A stretch of DNA of 64,000 nt, taken from the NCBI RefSeq assembly GCF_900446215.1, contig NZ_UAQZ01000018.1:124001-188000 (forward strand). Reading direction: 5' to 3'. A model generated the notes under the pieces. The model did no database searches. It saw only the letters and a list, made by a program, of their open reading frames with translations, and was not told where the DNA came from. Shown here one piece after another: positions 41,830 to 50,798 of this stretch. A program made the position numbers and the translations under genes. The stretch's first letter is position 1, and the number at the start of each line of letters is the position of its first letter. Source of the DNA: Burkholderia cenocepacia. Lineage in GTDB: Bacteria; Pseudomonadota; Gammaproteobacteria; Burkholderiales; Burkholderiaceae.

Positions 41830-42765
41830 ATGTCGGGTATCGACGGCATTGCATCGTGGAACTCATTTGCTGGATTCTCAGAGTTGCACATCGAGGCGGG
41901 CGGCGTGGCGTTCCGCGGCGTCACTGGCGGCTCCGGAGGACCGCCCGTGCTGCTGCTACACGGCTACCCACAAACCCATCTTGCATGGCGTCATGTCGCG
42001 CCACGGCTGGCACAGTCGTTTACGGTCGTGGCGCCGGACCTGCCCGGCTACGGTAGCAGTCGGGCTGACTCGGATCGGCCGCGCTGGACCAAGCGCCGCG
42101 TGGCCAACGCCTTGATTGCCTTGATGGCCAAACTTGGACACCGCCGGTTTGCCGTTGTGGGACACGACCGGGGGGCACGCGCCGGATACCGCCTTGCGCT
42201 CGATTACCCGGGGCATGTGACGCACTTCGCCTCGCTGGCCGTGATTCCGACCCTGGATGCATGGGATCTGGTGGACGAACGATTTGGACGCACCAATTTC
42301 CATTGGTTCTTCCTGGCCCAGCCATTCGGGCTCCCGGAAAAGCTGCTGTCCGCCGACCCGCAGGCATTCATCGATGCTGCGCTGGCCCGTATGGCGGGCG
42401 GGCTGGGCAATGTCGAGCCGTTCGCTCTCGAGGCCTATCGGCGTGCGTTCCAAGATCCCGATGTTCGGCACGCCATCTGCGAGGACTATCGGGCAGCAGC
42501 GCAGGAGGACCGCGCCTGCGATGCGGCCGACCGTGCCGTAGGCAGGAAGCTGTCCTGCCCCGTGCTTGTGCTTTGGCCACAAGGGTGGGAAGGCCCGTCC
42601 CCCATCGACATCTGGTGCCGATGGGCCAACAACGTCCAAGGCGTACCCATCCGGGGCGGCCACCTTCAACCGGAGGAGTCGCCAGAAGAGGTATTGGCAG
42701 CGATGCTTCCATTTCTTATGGGCACAGGGGCTTCCGGCATGCCGATCGCAGACTCGTCAGCCTAA
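41830..42765 (+). CDS. Fluoroacetate dehalogenase/epoxide-hydrolase-type alpha/beta hydrolase
   Basis: The protein has 311 residues. The motif LLLHGYPQTHLAWRHVAPRL matches haloacetate dehalogenases (HG.PQT...W). The nucleophile elbow FAVVGHDRGARAGYRLALDY has aspartate (GHDRG) as in that family. Cap residues NFHWFFLAQPFGLPE and AICEDYRAAAQEDRA are typical, and the histidine is in IRGGHLQPEESPEEV. Two adjacent ATGs (41827, 41830) are possible; the second has the better ribosome-binding spacing. A paralogue is at 52254-53132. Dechlorination or defluorination is plausible; epoxide hydrolysis cannot be excluded. Confidence 0.8.
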   Translation: MSGIDGIASWNSFAGFSELHIEAGGVAFRGVTGGSGGPPVLLLHGYPQTHLAWRHVAPRLAQSFTVVAPDLPGYGSSRADSDRPRWTKRRVANALIALMAKLGHRRFAVVGHDRGARAGYRLALDYPGHVTHFASLAVIPTLDAWDLVDERFGRTNFHWFFLAQPFGLPEKLLSADPQAFIDAALARMAGGLGNVEPFALEAYRRAFQDPDVRHAICEDYRAAAQEDRACDAADRAVGRKLSCPVLVLWPQGWEGPSPIDIWCRWANNVQGVPIRGGHLQPEESPEEVLAAMLPFLMGTGASGMPIADSSA

Positions 42766-42829
42766 GAATTCGACTAACTTGCACGCGACTGCCTCCGGCT
42801 ATTATTCCGGCAAGAATTGACTGCGGTGG

Positions 42830-43063
42830 ACGTAGTTGCGCCCATGAGAAGCATCCGCTCCAGCCAATGGGATGATGCCCTGCATGGAACTCAACAGCCC
42901 TCCGTTGGAACGGCTCGATCACACTCGCCAGCAGCTTCCACGGCACAATTTCCTGCATACGCCCCAGGAATGCTTTCCATCGGGTCACGGTTTCCTGCCT
43001 GCAAACTCGGCCGATGCGAAACTCAACTACCCGTGGGCTTCGAGCCCCTTGAGTACCCGTCAT
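42830..43063 (-). pseudogene. IS5-family transposase N-terminal remnant
   Basis: The leftward frame reads ETVTRWKAFLGRMQEIVPWK LLASVIEPFQ, which matches the start of IS5-group transposases (.K..FL..M..VVPW..L..LIEP). The homology fades after PIGW. It fills the gap between the dehalogenase-like gene and the next LysR gene. Confidence 0.5.
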
Positions 43064-43071
43064 TTCATGCG

Positions 43072-43971
43072 TTAGAAGGGCCTCACCGCAATCAGCTGTT
43101 CACGCAGCCACTGATGTCCTAAATCTTCGTCAAAGCGCGGATGCCAACCGACCTGCAGCTGGAACGGATCGAATGCGAATGGGAGGTCGAAGCGGTCGAT
43201 CATGTGATCAAAGCGGTGTAGGAAGCGCTCAGGCAACGTCGCCAGGCAGTTCGTGCGCTCAAGTATCGGTGGCACCGCTGTGTAGTACTGCACGGATACC
43301 GTGGTGTGTCGATAATGCCCCAGCTCTGCAAGAAAATCATCGATCCCACTGTGATAACTGCCATTGGTAGACACCAGCACATGCTCATAAGCGCAGTATT
43401 GCTCCAGCGTCATTGCAGCCGTGCCGCGAGGATGCCCTTTGCGTTGGGCCACCTGAAACCTGTCGTAGACCAGATCATGGGTGCGCAAACCAGGGGGCAT
43501 GAAGGCTCGGGTGCCGATCACCAGGTCGATGCGGCCGCGAGCTGCAAGATCCAGGACCTCATCCCGGGGTATCTGGAGCATGGCCAATCTAATGCCTGCA
43601 TACGACTGCTTCCGAATGCACTCGATGAGATCCAGTCCAATCGTCATCGCGGCATTGTCATTGAGGGCGATCGTGAAATCGCGCTTGGCCGTGCTGGGAT
43701 CGAAAGCGTAGGGCGCCTCGACAAGATCCTCAAGCCGTGTCAGCAACTCATGCAGGGGTGATTTCAGCTGCGCTGCACGTGGCGTCAACCGCATACCTCG
43801 GCCGCGCTCGGCCGGCACCAGCAAAGGATCATCAAGCACCTGCCGCAAGCGGGCCAGTTGGGCTGAGAGTGCAGGCTGGCTGATGGCTAAGCGTCGTGCT
43901 GCACGAGTGACGTTGGCCTCTTCAAGCAGAACATCCAACGACACCAGTAGACCCATGTCGTGCTTCTTCAT
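43072..43971 (-). CDS. LysR-family regulator (NodD-like branch)
   Basis: The 299-residue protein is full length. It opens MKKHDMGLLVSLDVLLEEAN with the helix-turn-helix VTRAARRLAISQPALSAQLA RLRQVLDDPLLV, the pattern of the NodD/LinR-like branch. The effector domain includes GRIDLVIGTRAFMPPGLRTH DLVYDRF and ends QVGWHPRFDEDLGHQWLREQ. It diverges, with a 99-base gap, from the SnoaL-like gene, its likely target. Confidence 0.9.
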   Translation of the reverse strand: MKKHDMGLLVSLDVLLEEANVTRAARRLAISQPALSAQLARLRQVLDDPLLVPAERGRGMRLTPRAAQLKSPLHELLTRLEDLVEAPYAFDPSTAKRDFTIALNDNAAMTIGLDLIECIRKQSYAGIRLAMLQIPRDEVLDLAARGRIDLVIGTRAFMPPGLRTHDLVYDRFQVAQRKGHPRGTAAMTLEQYCAYEHVLVSTNGSYHSGIDDFLAELGHYRHTTVSVQYYTAVPPILERTNCLATLPERFLHRFDHMIDRFDLPFAFDPFQLQVGWHPRFDEDLGHQWLREQLIAVRPF

Positions 43972-44070
43972 AACTTTAATCTATTGCTAGCTACTATCAA
44001 ATATCAATTTTACAGATCCATTCCTGGCGCTGTCTAATCTCGCTGTACACCCTGCTACAGGAGAATAGTC

Positions 44071-44463
44071 ATGCATACCTACGAAACAAAGCTTGCTTTG
44101 GCCAAGCAGTTTCATGCCGCACTGACCCGCCGCGACTGGCAGGCGATCCGTAAGCTTCTTACCGACGATGCCACCTGGGTTCTGCCCGGAGACAATCAGA
44201 TCTCTGGTCCAGCGGTCGGTGCGGAAGCAGTCGTTGCCAGAGCTGAGCTAATTGCCAGCTTCGGCCTGAATTTCGAGCTCAAGCACATTCTGGTAAGCCG
44301 GGATAATGTCGCGCTCTCGCTGCATAACACTGCACGCCGGAATGACCTCGTACTGGACGAGCATCTGGCTACGGTCTGCACCTTGCGCGATGGCAAGATC
44401 GCTGCTATCGAGACCTACCTGTCCGACCTGCCGGGCATGAATGCCTTTTTTGCCAGGGACTGA
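44071..44463 (+). CDS. SnoaL/NTF2-like protein
   Basis: The 130-residue protein has the cone-shaped NTF2-like fold: AKQFHAALTRRDWQAIRKLL TDDATWVLPG, then GPAVGAEAVVARAELIASFG and LVLDEHLATVCTLRDGKIAA IETYLSD. A ribosome-binding AGGAG is eight bases upstream of the ATG. Members act as small hydratases, isomerases or cyclases or as binding proteins. The divergent LysR regulator suggests an inducible step in handling a small organic compound. Confidence 0.8.
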   Translation: MHTYETKLALAKQFHAALTRRDWQAIRKLLTDDATWVLPGDNQISGPAVGAEAVVARAELIASFGLNFELKHILVSRDNVALSLHNTARRNDLVLDEHLATVCTLRDGKIAAIETYLSDLPGMNAFFARD

Positions 44464-44647
44464 AGGTTCGAGGTCAAGGCGACGCCCTCGGTCGAGAGTG
44501 GAGCTTGGCCGAGCTTGCCGATGCCCATGCCGTCATAGCCCGATCGGCGAACTCGGCCCGCCATTGCTATCGCGCCGAGTCAGGCCTGCGCTACCGGCTC
44601 CTAGGAAACCATCATGGCGTCGACTTGGTCACGTCAGCGCAGTTCAC

Positions 44648-44696
44648 TTGCGCTACGGCCAAGACGACTATATGATTCGTATATGTCTCATATACG
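44648..44696 (+). promoter_or_regulatory. Promoter and palindromic operator of the ParD-like/map unit
   Basis: TTGCGC (44648-44653), 17 bases and TATGAT (44671-44676) form a sigma-70 type promoter. A perfect palindrome CGTATATGTCTCATATACG (44678-44696) lies directly over the start of transcription and ends nine bases before the ParD-like ATG, as expected for an autorepressed antitoxin-type gene. Confidence 0.65.
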
Positions 44697-44705
44697 ACTA
44701 GATAC

Positions 44706-44918
44706 ATGGGCATCGTGAACATCGACGACGATCTGCATGACCAACTGCGCAAGGCCAGCGCAGTATCGTGCCGGTCGATCAACGCACAGGCAGCCTTCTG
44801 GATCAGGATCGGCATGCTGTGTGAAATGAATCCAACGCAAAGCTTCAACGATATCGTTGCTCGTGAACTGCGAGCCGCGGGCGTTGTGGCGCAACCCATC
44901 AAGATGGGGGCGTCATGA
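44706..44918 (+). CDS. ParD-like antitoxin-type protein
   Basis: The 70-residue protein is of the ParD-like family: MGIVNIDDDLHDQLRKASAV (beta-strand for DNA binding) followed by SCRSINAQAAFWIRIGMLCE, the ribbon-helix-helix pattern. It overlaps the methionine aminopeptidase gene by four bases (ATGA). No ParE toxin is present. ParD-like/Map gene pairs are known in many genomes, and the palindrome in the promoter fits autoregulation. Confidence 0.75.
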   Translation: MGIVNIDDDLHDQLRKASAVSCRSINAQAAFWIRIGMLCEMNPTQSFNDIVARELRAAGVVAQPIKMGAS

Positions 44919-45655
44919 CCAAACGGCCAGAAGAAATCGCGCTGATGGCGGAGTCAGGCCAGCTTTTGGCACAGGTGTTCAGCCATCTTGATCGGCTGAA
45001 TCTGATTGGCATGTCCACGATGCAGGTCAATGATCTGGTCGATGACCTCATCGTCCATGAATTCAACGCACGCCCGGCCAGCAAAGGGCAATACGGTTAC
45101 GCCTACGCGCTAAACGCCTCCCGCAACCATGTGGTCTGCCACGGCGTTCCTTCCGCCGAGGACATCCTGCAGGACGGGGACATCGTCAATTTCGACATCA
45201 CGCTGGAGAAGAATGGCTACATCGCCGATTCCAGCAAGACCTATCTGGTGGGCCAGGTGTCGCAGCCGGCACGGCGGCTCGTGCAAGTGGCTTATGAAGC
45301 GATGTGGAAAGGCATCCAGGCTGTCCGCCCAGGTGCCACGCTCGGCGACGTGGGCCACGCCATCGAGCGGCATGCCCGCAGGAATGGCTATTCAATCGTT
45401 AGGGAATACTGCGGGCACGGCATCGGCCGGGAGATGCACGAGCCGCCGCAGGTGTTGCATTGGGGCAAGCCGCGAACGGGGCTAGTACTGCGCGAAGGCA
45501 TGGTTTTCACCATAGAGCCGATGGTGAACCAAGGACGACGTGCCATTCGAACTGAGGACGACGGCTGGACGGTCGTCACGCGCGACGGGCAACTGTCGGC
45601 TCAGTTCGAGCATACCGTGACCTGCCCCCTGCAAACAGGGCCAGCCGGAGTCTAG
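44915..45655 (+). CDS. map: Type I methionine aminopeptidase, C-terminus replaced by IS407
   Basis: The protein removes the N-terminal methionine from new proteins. All five metal ligands appear: the two aspartates in NFDITLEKNGYIADSSKT, histidine in CGHGIGREMHEPPQ, glutamate in VFTIEPMVNQGR and glutamate in LSAQFEHTV. The 246-residue reading frame ends TCPLQTGPAGV, which is IS407 sequence. Before insertion the gene ran on to AVTGSGVRVLTLRPGEKALH (stop 46920-46922), normal for the family. All catalytic residues precede the insertion, so residual activity is possible. The gene is accessory; the cell surely has another map. Confidence 0.85.
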   Translation: MTKRPEEIALMAESGQLLAQVFSHLDRLNLIGMSTMQVNDLVDDLIVHEFNARPASKGQYGYAYALNASRNHVVCHGVPSAEDILQDGDIVNFDITLEKNGYIADSSKTYLVGQVSQPARRLVQVAYEAMWKGIQAVRPGATLGDVGHAIERHARRNGYSIVREYCGHGIGREMHEPPQVLHWGKPRTGLVLREGMVFTIEPMVNQGRRAIRTEDDGWTVVTRDGQLSAQFEHTVTCPLQTGPAGV

Positions 45656-46853
45656 TAAAGTTCGTTTTCGGAGAAGAAGACGAACATGAAGAAGCGCTTT
45701 ACGGAACAGCAAATCATCGGGTTTCTGAAGGAAGCCGAGGCCGGTATGCCGGTCAAGGAACTGTGCAGGAAGCACGGGTTCAGTGATGCGTCGTTCTACA
45801 CTTGGCGTGCGAAGTTCGGCGGCATGGAGGTCTCGGAAGCCCGCCGGCTCAAGAACCTCGAGGTGGAGAATGCCCGGCTGAAGAAGCTGCTGGCCGAAGC
45901 AATGCTCGATATGGAAGCGTTGAAGGTCGTCGTCAAGGGAAAGCCCTGAGCCCGCAAGCCAAACGCGAAGCAGTATCGGCGATTCGGGGGAAGGTCAACA
46001 TCTCCGAGCGCCGCGCCTGCCGGCTTGTCGGGCTTTCTCGCAGCGTGCTGCATTACGACGCGAAGCCAGACCACGAGAATGAGGTGCTAGCGGCGCGTCT
46101 GGTGGAGTTGGCACACGAACGTCGTCGATTCGGCTACCGCCGATTGCACGCCCTAGTGGAACGCGAAGGCACGCACGCCAATCACAAGCGCATCTATCGC
46201 CTGTACCGTGAGGCAGGGCTGGCTGTGCGGCGCCGTCGCAAGCGCCACGGCGTAATGATTGAGCGCGAGCAACTGGCATTGCCGGGCGCCCCCAACGAGG
46301 TGTGGTCAATCGATTTCGTGATGGATGCGCTTTCCAACGGCCGGCGCGTGAAGTGCCTGACCGTCGTCGACGACTTCACGAAAGAGGCTGTCGACATCGT
46401 TGTCGACCATGGCATCTCAGGTTTGTATGTCGCTCGGGCATTGGACCGCGCAGCTCGCTTCCGTGGCTATCCCAAGGCGGTGCGAACAGACCAGGGCCCC
46501 GAATTTACGAGCCGCGCGCTTGACCAGTGGGCGTATGCGAACGGCGTCGCTCTGAAGTTGATTCAGGCGGGCAAGCCAACGCAGAATGCGTACATCGAAT
46601 CGTTCAACGGCAAGTTCCGCGACGAATGCCTTAACGAGCACTGGTTCACGACGCTCGCGCATGCTCGGGCAGTCATCGCGGCATGGCGTCAGGACTACAA
46701 CGAGCAAAGGCCGCACAGCGCACTGAACTACCTTGCGCCGTCAGAGTTTGCGGCGAAACATCGGGCAACCGCGGATACTCCTGCCGCTTTCCAGGAGTTG
46801 GTTTAAAGGGACTTTGCTAGAAGCCCATTGGCCCTATTGATGGGGGCAGGTCA
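45618..46853 (+). mobile_element. IS407-type insertion sequence (IS3 family), complete
   Basis: The element is 1,236 bp, the length of IS407. Its ends begin TGACCTGCCCCC and are inverted (GGGGGCAGGTCA at the right). A 4-bp duplication ACCG flanks it at 45614-45617 and 46854-46857. It lies in the last codons of the methionine aminopeptidase gene. IS407 is characteristic of Burkholderia. Confidence 0.92.
45686..46806 (+). CDS. IS407-type transposase, OrfA and OrfB joined by -1 frameshift
   Basis: OrfA (45686-45949, 87 residues) has the helix-turn-helix RFTEQQIIGFLKEAEAGMPV KELCRKHGFSD and a leucine-zipper-like LKNLEVENARLKKLLAE. OrfB (frame open from 45802 to 46806) is entered by a -1 slip at GGGAAAG near 45,940. 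It carries the integrase core: VWSIDFVMDALSNGRRVKCL (Asp), AVRTDQGPEFTS (Asp) and PTQNAYIESFNGKFRDECLN (Glu). Both frames are intact, so the element is probably active. Confidence 0.92.
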
Positions 46854-46922
46854 ACCGTTGCCGTCACCGGGAGCGGCGTGCGTGTCTTGACACTGCGCCC
46901 GGGCGAAAAAGCGTTGCACTGA
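46854..46922 (+). pseudogene. Displaced 3' end of the methionine aminopeptidase gene
   Basis: Directly after the right end and the ACCG duplication, the reading frame continues as VAVTGSGVRVLTLRPGEKAL H and a stop. Joined to the upstream EHT, this gives the usual map C-terminus, showing a clean IS407 insertion. Confidence 0.85.
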
Positions 46923-47034
46923 TCCAGTGTGGTAGCGATACGGACTTTCGCTCAGGACCTGACTTTGCCTTCGGATAAGAACACGCCGTTGCCGGCGTGC
47001 TCTCGGTGCGTGTCAAGGTAGTTGTCGCCTGATC

Positions 47035-47345
47035 TCATGCAGCTAATCGGTTACTTTCATGCTGTCGGCTTTGCCTCGGCGCGCCCGCATCGCGGTCGGG
47101 ATTGAGGGTGACGGCGCCAACGCGGCTCCAGTTGCGGGTCGGTCCGGTCCAGCGCTGCGGATGGCGCTGGCGGGCAAGCTCGTATACCTATCTGCGTGCC
47201 TGCAACTGGACCTCATCCTGACCGGCATGGCGAACGGCCGGGGCCACGAAGCGCAGCCCGCTGTGCAGGTGCTCGTGGTTGTACCAGTGCACGAACTGCG
47301 CCGCCCATGTCCGTGCAACGCCCTTCGGGGGGCGAGCTTTTCGCC
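47035..47345 (-). pseudogene. IS3-family transposase C-terminal remnant
   Basis: The leftward sequence contains WAAQFVHWYNHEHLHSGLRF VAPAVRHAG, then in another frame VYELARQRHPQRWTGPTRNW and a stop. This is the last third of an IS3-family OrfB (FV.WYN.EH.HS.LRFV.P). It is degenerate and separates the map remnant end from the next hydrolase. Confidence 0.7.
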
Positions 47346-47394
47346 GCGTATTAGCTGCGAGGCGCTTCGATTGCGCACCGCCGCGATGTCCGCT

Positions 47395-48183
47395 TCACCC
47401 CTTCCCAGGCAGTGAACGGCAGAAATTCTCAATCAATGGAGTCAATGCATCCGGTGTTTCTAACATAGGCAAATGCCCTGCACCTGGTACTACGGTCATG
47501 ACGGCTTGCGATACGCGAGGAAGTAATTCTTTCCTCAGTACCTCGGGCGAATCCACGCGATCCCGCTCGCCCGCAATAACAAGCGTAGGTACGTCGATGG
47601 CACCTACCTGTCCAGTGATGTCTTCCAAGCTGGTCGCTCTGGGCCAAGCTAGCTTAGCCGCTGGCGCGCCACGCAAGCTGTCCGCGATCACTTGTTCGCG
47701 ATCCTCCGCTGACAGTGGGAGGGCCGTCAGCACGTTGTCGATAGTCGCCTCCACTGTTTCGCGATTTGCGTAGGCTCCTGCCATCATTTCGCGTGCCTCT
47801 TTCGGCAAGATCATTGGCGATGGCGGTGAAGGAGCGACGAGAACCAGCCCGGCCAGTCCGACAGGCCGCCGCGACGCCATAAGCTGAGCAACCTTGCCTC
47901 CCATAGAGTGACCGATCAGAACGTAGCGCTTCGGGTGCAGCGCTGCGATCACGCCCTCCGCATCGGCTGCAAGGTCTGCCAGCCCGTAGCCCATCGAAGG
48001 CGCGTCGGATCGACCCCAGCCGCGATGATCGAGAGCAAGCGTATGGAAGTTCGGCGCCAGCCCGGAGCAGACGTGCTTCCAAGTGCGGGACGAGCCGCCC
48101 CAGTAATGCAGAAAAACGAGTGACGGATCGCCTTGCCCTTGTTCCTCGACATGGATCTCTATGCCGTTCGATTCGACCTTCAT
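47395..48183 (-). CDS. Alpha/beta hydrolase
   Basis: The 262-residue protein is complete: oxyanion motif VFLHYWGGSSRTW (H-Y-W-G-G), nucleophile elbow VLIGHSMGGKVAQLMAS (G-H-S-M-G), acid region LVIAGERDRVDSPEVLR, and histidine VVPGAGHLPMLETPDALTPL. It is soluble without a signal peptide. The LysR gene at 48313 is divergent across 130 bases and is the probable regulator. Substrate unknown; ester or lactone hydrolysis is the family default. Confidence 0.88.
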   Translation of the reverse strand: MKVESNGIEIHVEEQGQGDPSLVFLHYWGGSSRTWKHVCSGLAPNFHTLALDHRGWGRSDAPSMGYGLADLAADAEGVIAALHPKRYVLIGHSMGGKVAQLMASRRPVGLAGLVLVAPSPPSPMILPKEAREMMAGAYANRETVEATIDNVLTALPLSAEDREQVIADSLRGAPAAKLAWPRATSLEDITGQVGAIDVPTLVIAGERDRVDSPEVLRKELLPRVSQAVMTVVPGAGHLPMLETPDALTPLIENFCRSLPGKG

Positions 48184-48312
48184 TGGAACATCCTTTTGCT
48201 AAAGCCCACCGGGGATCGGCTGGCTACAGTGCTAGGCTAGACCCATTCCGTTCGGCCGATAATTGGCCTAGATTTATTACCACCTGATAATCAGGATATC
48301 GAATGAGGTGGT

Positions 48313-49239
48313 ATGGATAGATTGCTCAGCATGGCGGTGTTCGTCTCCGCAGTCGAAGAAGGTAGCTTGGTAAGCGCCGCTCGACGGTTTGGCCTGTCAC
48401 CCTCGATGGCGGGCAAGCACGTTTCCGCGATCGAGGAGCAGTTGAAAGTTCGGTTGCTTCAACGCAGTACGCGCAAGTTGACGCTAACGGATGTAGGAAG
48501 GTCCTACTACACGCGATGCAAGCGCTTACTGGAAGAATACGAGGACGCGAACCGCGAAGCCCAGGACGCGCAACAGAGTGTGCATGGTATTTTGCGCGTG
48601 GCTGCGCCGACAACCTTTGGGGCACTGCATCTTGGTCGTGTTGTATCGAGTTATCTGGCTGAATACCCCGATGTCTCGATCGAGACCACGCTGAGCGATC
48701 GCTATGTCGATCTACTGGCAGATGGCATCGACGTTGCTATCCGCATCGGCCGTCTGCAAGACTCCGACCTCGTTGCTCGGCGGCTCGCCTCGTGTCGCAT
48801 GATGTTCTGCGCAGCGCCATCTTTTTTGGCACGACATGGCGAGCCGAAAACCGTCGAACAGCTCCGCCAGGCACCTCGGCTCGCTTTCTCCCAGGCAGTT
48901 TCAGCCGGAGACTGGAGCGTCACGGATGCTAACGGCCAGACCCATCACATTGATGGTGCGATCCGGCTCGCTGCAAACAACATGCAGATGCTGCTAGCGG
49001 CAGCGCTGACAGGGGCGGGAGTGGTCTACGGCCCCAGCTTCGTGTTCGAGCAGTCCATCGCCAGCGGTGCGCTTCGTGTCCTGCTGCCCGACCACAAAAC
49101 AACTGATTTGGCGATTCATGCCATCTATCCGAGCAAGCGGCATGTGTCGTTGAAAGTTCGCCGCTTCATCGAGCATCTGAGCATGAGCTTCGGCGACATG
49201 CAGCCATGGGATCTCATGCATAGGAGCACTACGGCTTGA
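48313..49239 (+). CDS. LysR-family transcriptional regulator
   Basis: The 308-residue protein begins MDRLLSMAVFVSAVEEGSLV with the helix-turn-helix SAARRFGLSPSMAGKHVSAI EEQLKVRLLQRSTRKLTLTD. The effector domain (LRVAAPTTFGALHLGRVVSS, DLLADGIDVAIRIGRLQDSD) is of the DsdC/CrgA-like branch. It is divergent from the alpha/beta hydrolase, and the gap contains partial palindromes around CCACCTGATAATCAGG. Confidence 0.9.
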   Translation: MDRLLSMAVFVSAVEEGSLVSAARRFGLSPSMAGKHVSAIEEQLKVRLLQRSTRKLTLTDVGRSYYTRCKRLLEEYEDANREAQDAQQSVHGILRVAAPTTFGALHLGRVVSSYLAEYPDVSIETTLSDRYVDLLADGIDVAIRIGRLQDSDLVARRLASCRMMFCAAPSFLARHGEPKTVEQLRQAPRLAFSQAVSAGDWSVTDANGQTHHIDGAIRLAANNMQMLLAAALTGAGVVYGPSFVFEQSIASGALRVLLPDHKTTDLAIHAIYPSKRHVSLKVRRFIEHLSMSFGDMQPWDLMHRSTTA

Positions 49240-49380
49240 GGTTGCCCCTGAGCCCTGGAATGCATAGCCCCAGCCCTGAGAATGCCGGGCGTTGGACGCG
49301 CCCCAAACGTAACGTGGCAGTTGCCTTGCTCAAACAGCAGTCGAGCGCTTGTCTTCGTGGTGCATCCGCCGGCCTTGCCT

Positions 49381-49956
49381 CTATGCCGGCAGAAGCCCGG
49401 TTGCCCTGTAGCTCGTGATCAACGTATCGAAAAGACTTAAGTCGAAACGCCCACGTGCCATCAGCTGCGCTCCTGTGATTGCAGCATAGATGGCCTGCGC
49501 GCGTTCTTTCGCGATATTCGGATTGACAATCCCGGCGCTCGCCAAAACCTTAGCCAGCCATGTGATATGCACATCAGAGAATGTTCGAACTTCTTGCCTC
49601 ACATTCTCGGGAAGGTCATCGTATTCAGCCGTCATGAAACTGCACAGGCAGATGCGGTTGTCGTTCTCCAGCGCCTTCCTGAACATATCGGGATATCTGC
49701 GCAAGCAATCTGTGGGGTCCGGAAACCGATTCAACAGTTCTTCCAATTGCGTCGCCGAATTGTTCCAGTATCGTCTGGCAACTGCAGCAGCAAGAGCCGC
49801 CTTGCTCGGGAAATGATGGTAAAGACTTGCAGGTTTGACACCGACTTCTTCGGCCAAGCGGCGAACGCTCAAGCCACCGTAACCGTGCGCCTGGGCGATT
49901 CGTGTTGCAATGGACAAGATCTTGTCACTGGAGTTCGTGTTTCTCTGACTCTCCAC
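49381..49956 (-). CDS. TetR-family repressor
   Basis: The 191-residue protein has the helix-turn-helix ILSIATRIAQAHGYGGLSVR RLAEEVGVKPASLYHHFPSK AALAAAV near the N-terminus. The C-terminal ligand domain (YPDMFRKALENDNRICLCSF MTAEYDDLP) is of the TetR_C_33 or AcuR-like kind. It is encoded just downstream of the glutathione transferase gene in the same direction. The palindrome before that gene is a likely operator, so the repressor may control it. Confidence 0.85.
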   Translation of the reverse strand: MESQRNTNSSDKILSIATRIAQAHGYGGLSVRRLAEEVGVKPASLYHHFPSKAALAAAVARRYWNNSATQLEELLNRFPDPTDCLRRYPDMFRKALENDNRICLCSFMTAEYDDLPENVRQEVRTFSDVHITWLAKVLASAGIVNPNIAKERAQAIYAAITGAQLMARGRFDLSLFDTLITSYRATGLLPA

Positions 49957-50041
49957 AGCCGTTGCCTTCGATTTGTTTGAGGATGTTCCGCGGCGGCATT
50001 TTTATTATTCAAACACCCGGTTGCAATGATCGTCGAACGGC

Positions 50042-50725
50042 CTATCTGCGAGCAAATGCGGGTTGGCTCTTTACGCTGGGGCGCATTTTCATCCTTTCGT
50101 ACCATGCCAAGAGTGCCGTGCATTCGGCTGGTACTGTCAAGTCGACAATATCAGCGAATACCAGTCCGGCGATGACCGTAATGTCGGCCATGGAGAACGC
50201 GTCGCCGGCAACATAAGCTTGCTTGCGAAGCAAGTCGTCGAAATAATGCATGCCACGCAAGGCCTTGTCACGCTGCCTGAACCCCCATTCCGGGTTCTGG
50301 TATCGCTCCACCAGCGGACCCAGGCCCGGCGTCCCATGGTGGAAGTAAACACTGATGGCGTCGAGCAACTCGAGTTCGGCACGTTTGCTCATCATGTGAA
50401 TCATCCCCTTCTCAAGCGCAGTGGAGCCCGTCAAGACAGGCTCCCCGACGAGCGTATCGAGATACTCTGTGATGGCAGTGCACTCGGCAATGCAAGTTCC
50501 ATCCGCAAGCTCAAGTACCGGAACCGTGCCAGAGTAGTTTTTCCCCGCAATGAATTCTGGATCCTTGTGTTCCCCTTTACGCAGATCGACCATCACGAAT
50601 TCCACGCGCGACTGGAGGCTCTTTTCCGCCAGAGCGATCCGGACACGGGTCGGATAGGGTCCTTTGGGGAAGTCATAGATCTTCATTGCTGGCTCACCAT
50701 CAACCGCCATTGCAACAGTATTCAT
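50042..50725 (-). CDS. Glutathione S-transferase
   Basis: The protein has 227 residues. It carries a thioredoxin-like N-terminal domain (MKIYDFPKGPYPTRVRIALA, YSGTVPVLELADGTCIAECT AITEYLDTL, including the cis-proline V-P and the E-S/C glutathione-binding position) and a helical C-terminal domain (LLRKQAYVAGDAFSMADITV, the GDxxSxADI folding motif). The ATG at 50725 has GGAGAG eight bases upstream; an internal ATG at 50686 is the alternative. It probably conjugates or dehalogenates an electrophile under control of the adjacent TetR repressor. Confidence 0.88.
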   Translation of the reverse strand: MNTVAMAVDGEPAMKIYDFPKGPYPTRVRIALAEKSLQSRVEFVMVDLRKGEHKDPEFIAGKNYSGTVPVLELADGTCIAECTAITEYLDTLVGEPVLTGSTALEKGMIHMMSKRAELELLDAISVYFHHGTPGLGPLVERYQNPEWGFRQRDKALRGMHYFDDLLRKQAYVAGDAFSMADITVIAGLVFADIVDLTVPAECTALLAWYERMKMRPSVKSQPAFARR

Positions 50726-50776
50726 TTAAGGGCTCTCCACGCGACGATTTCGTATCAATGAGGCAGCAATTTCATG

Positions 50777-50798
50777 CCACCTAACGATCGTTAGGTGG
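50777..50798. promoter_or_regulatory. 22-bp perfect palindrome, TetR-type operator
   Basis: CCACCTAACGA and its exact mirror TCGTTAGGTGG abut without spacer at 50777-50798, 52 bases before the glutathione transferase ATG. The size and symmetry are typical of TetR-family operators. Confidence 0.7.
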
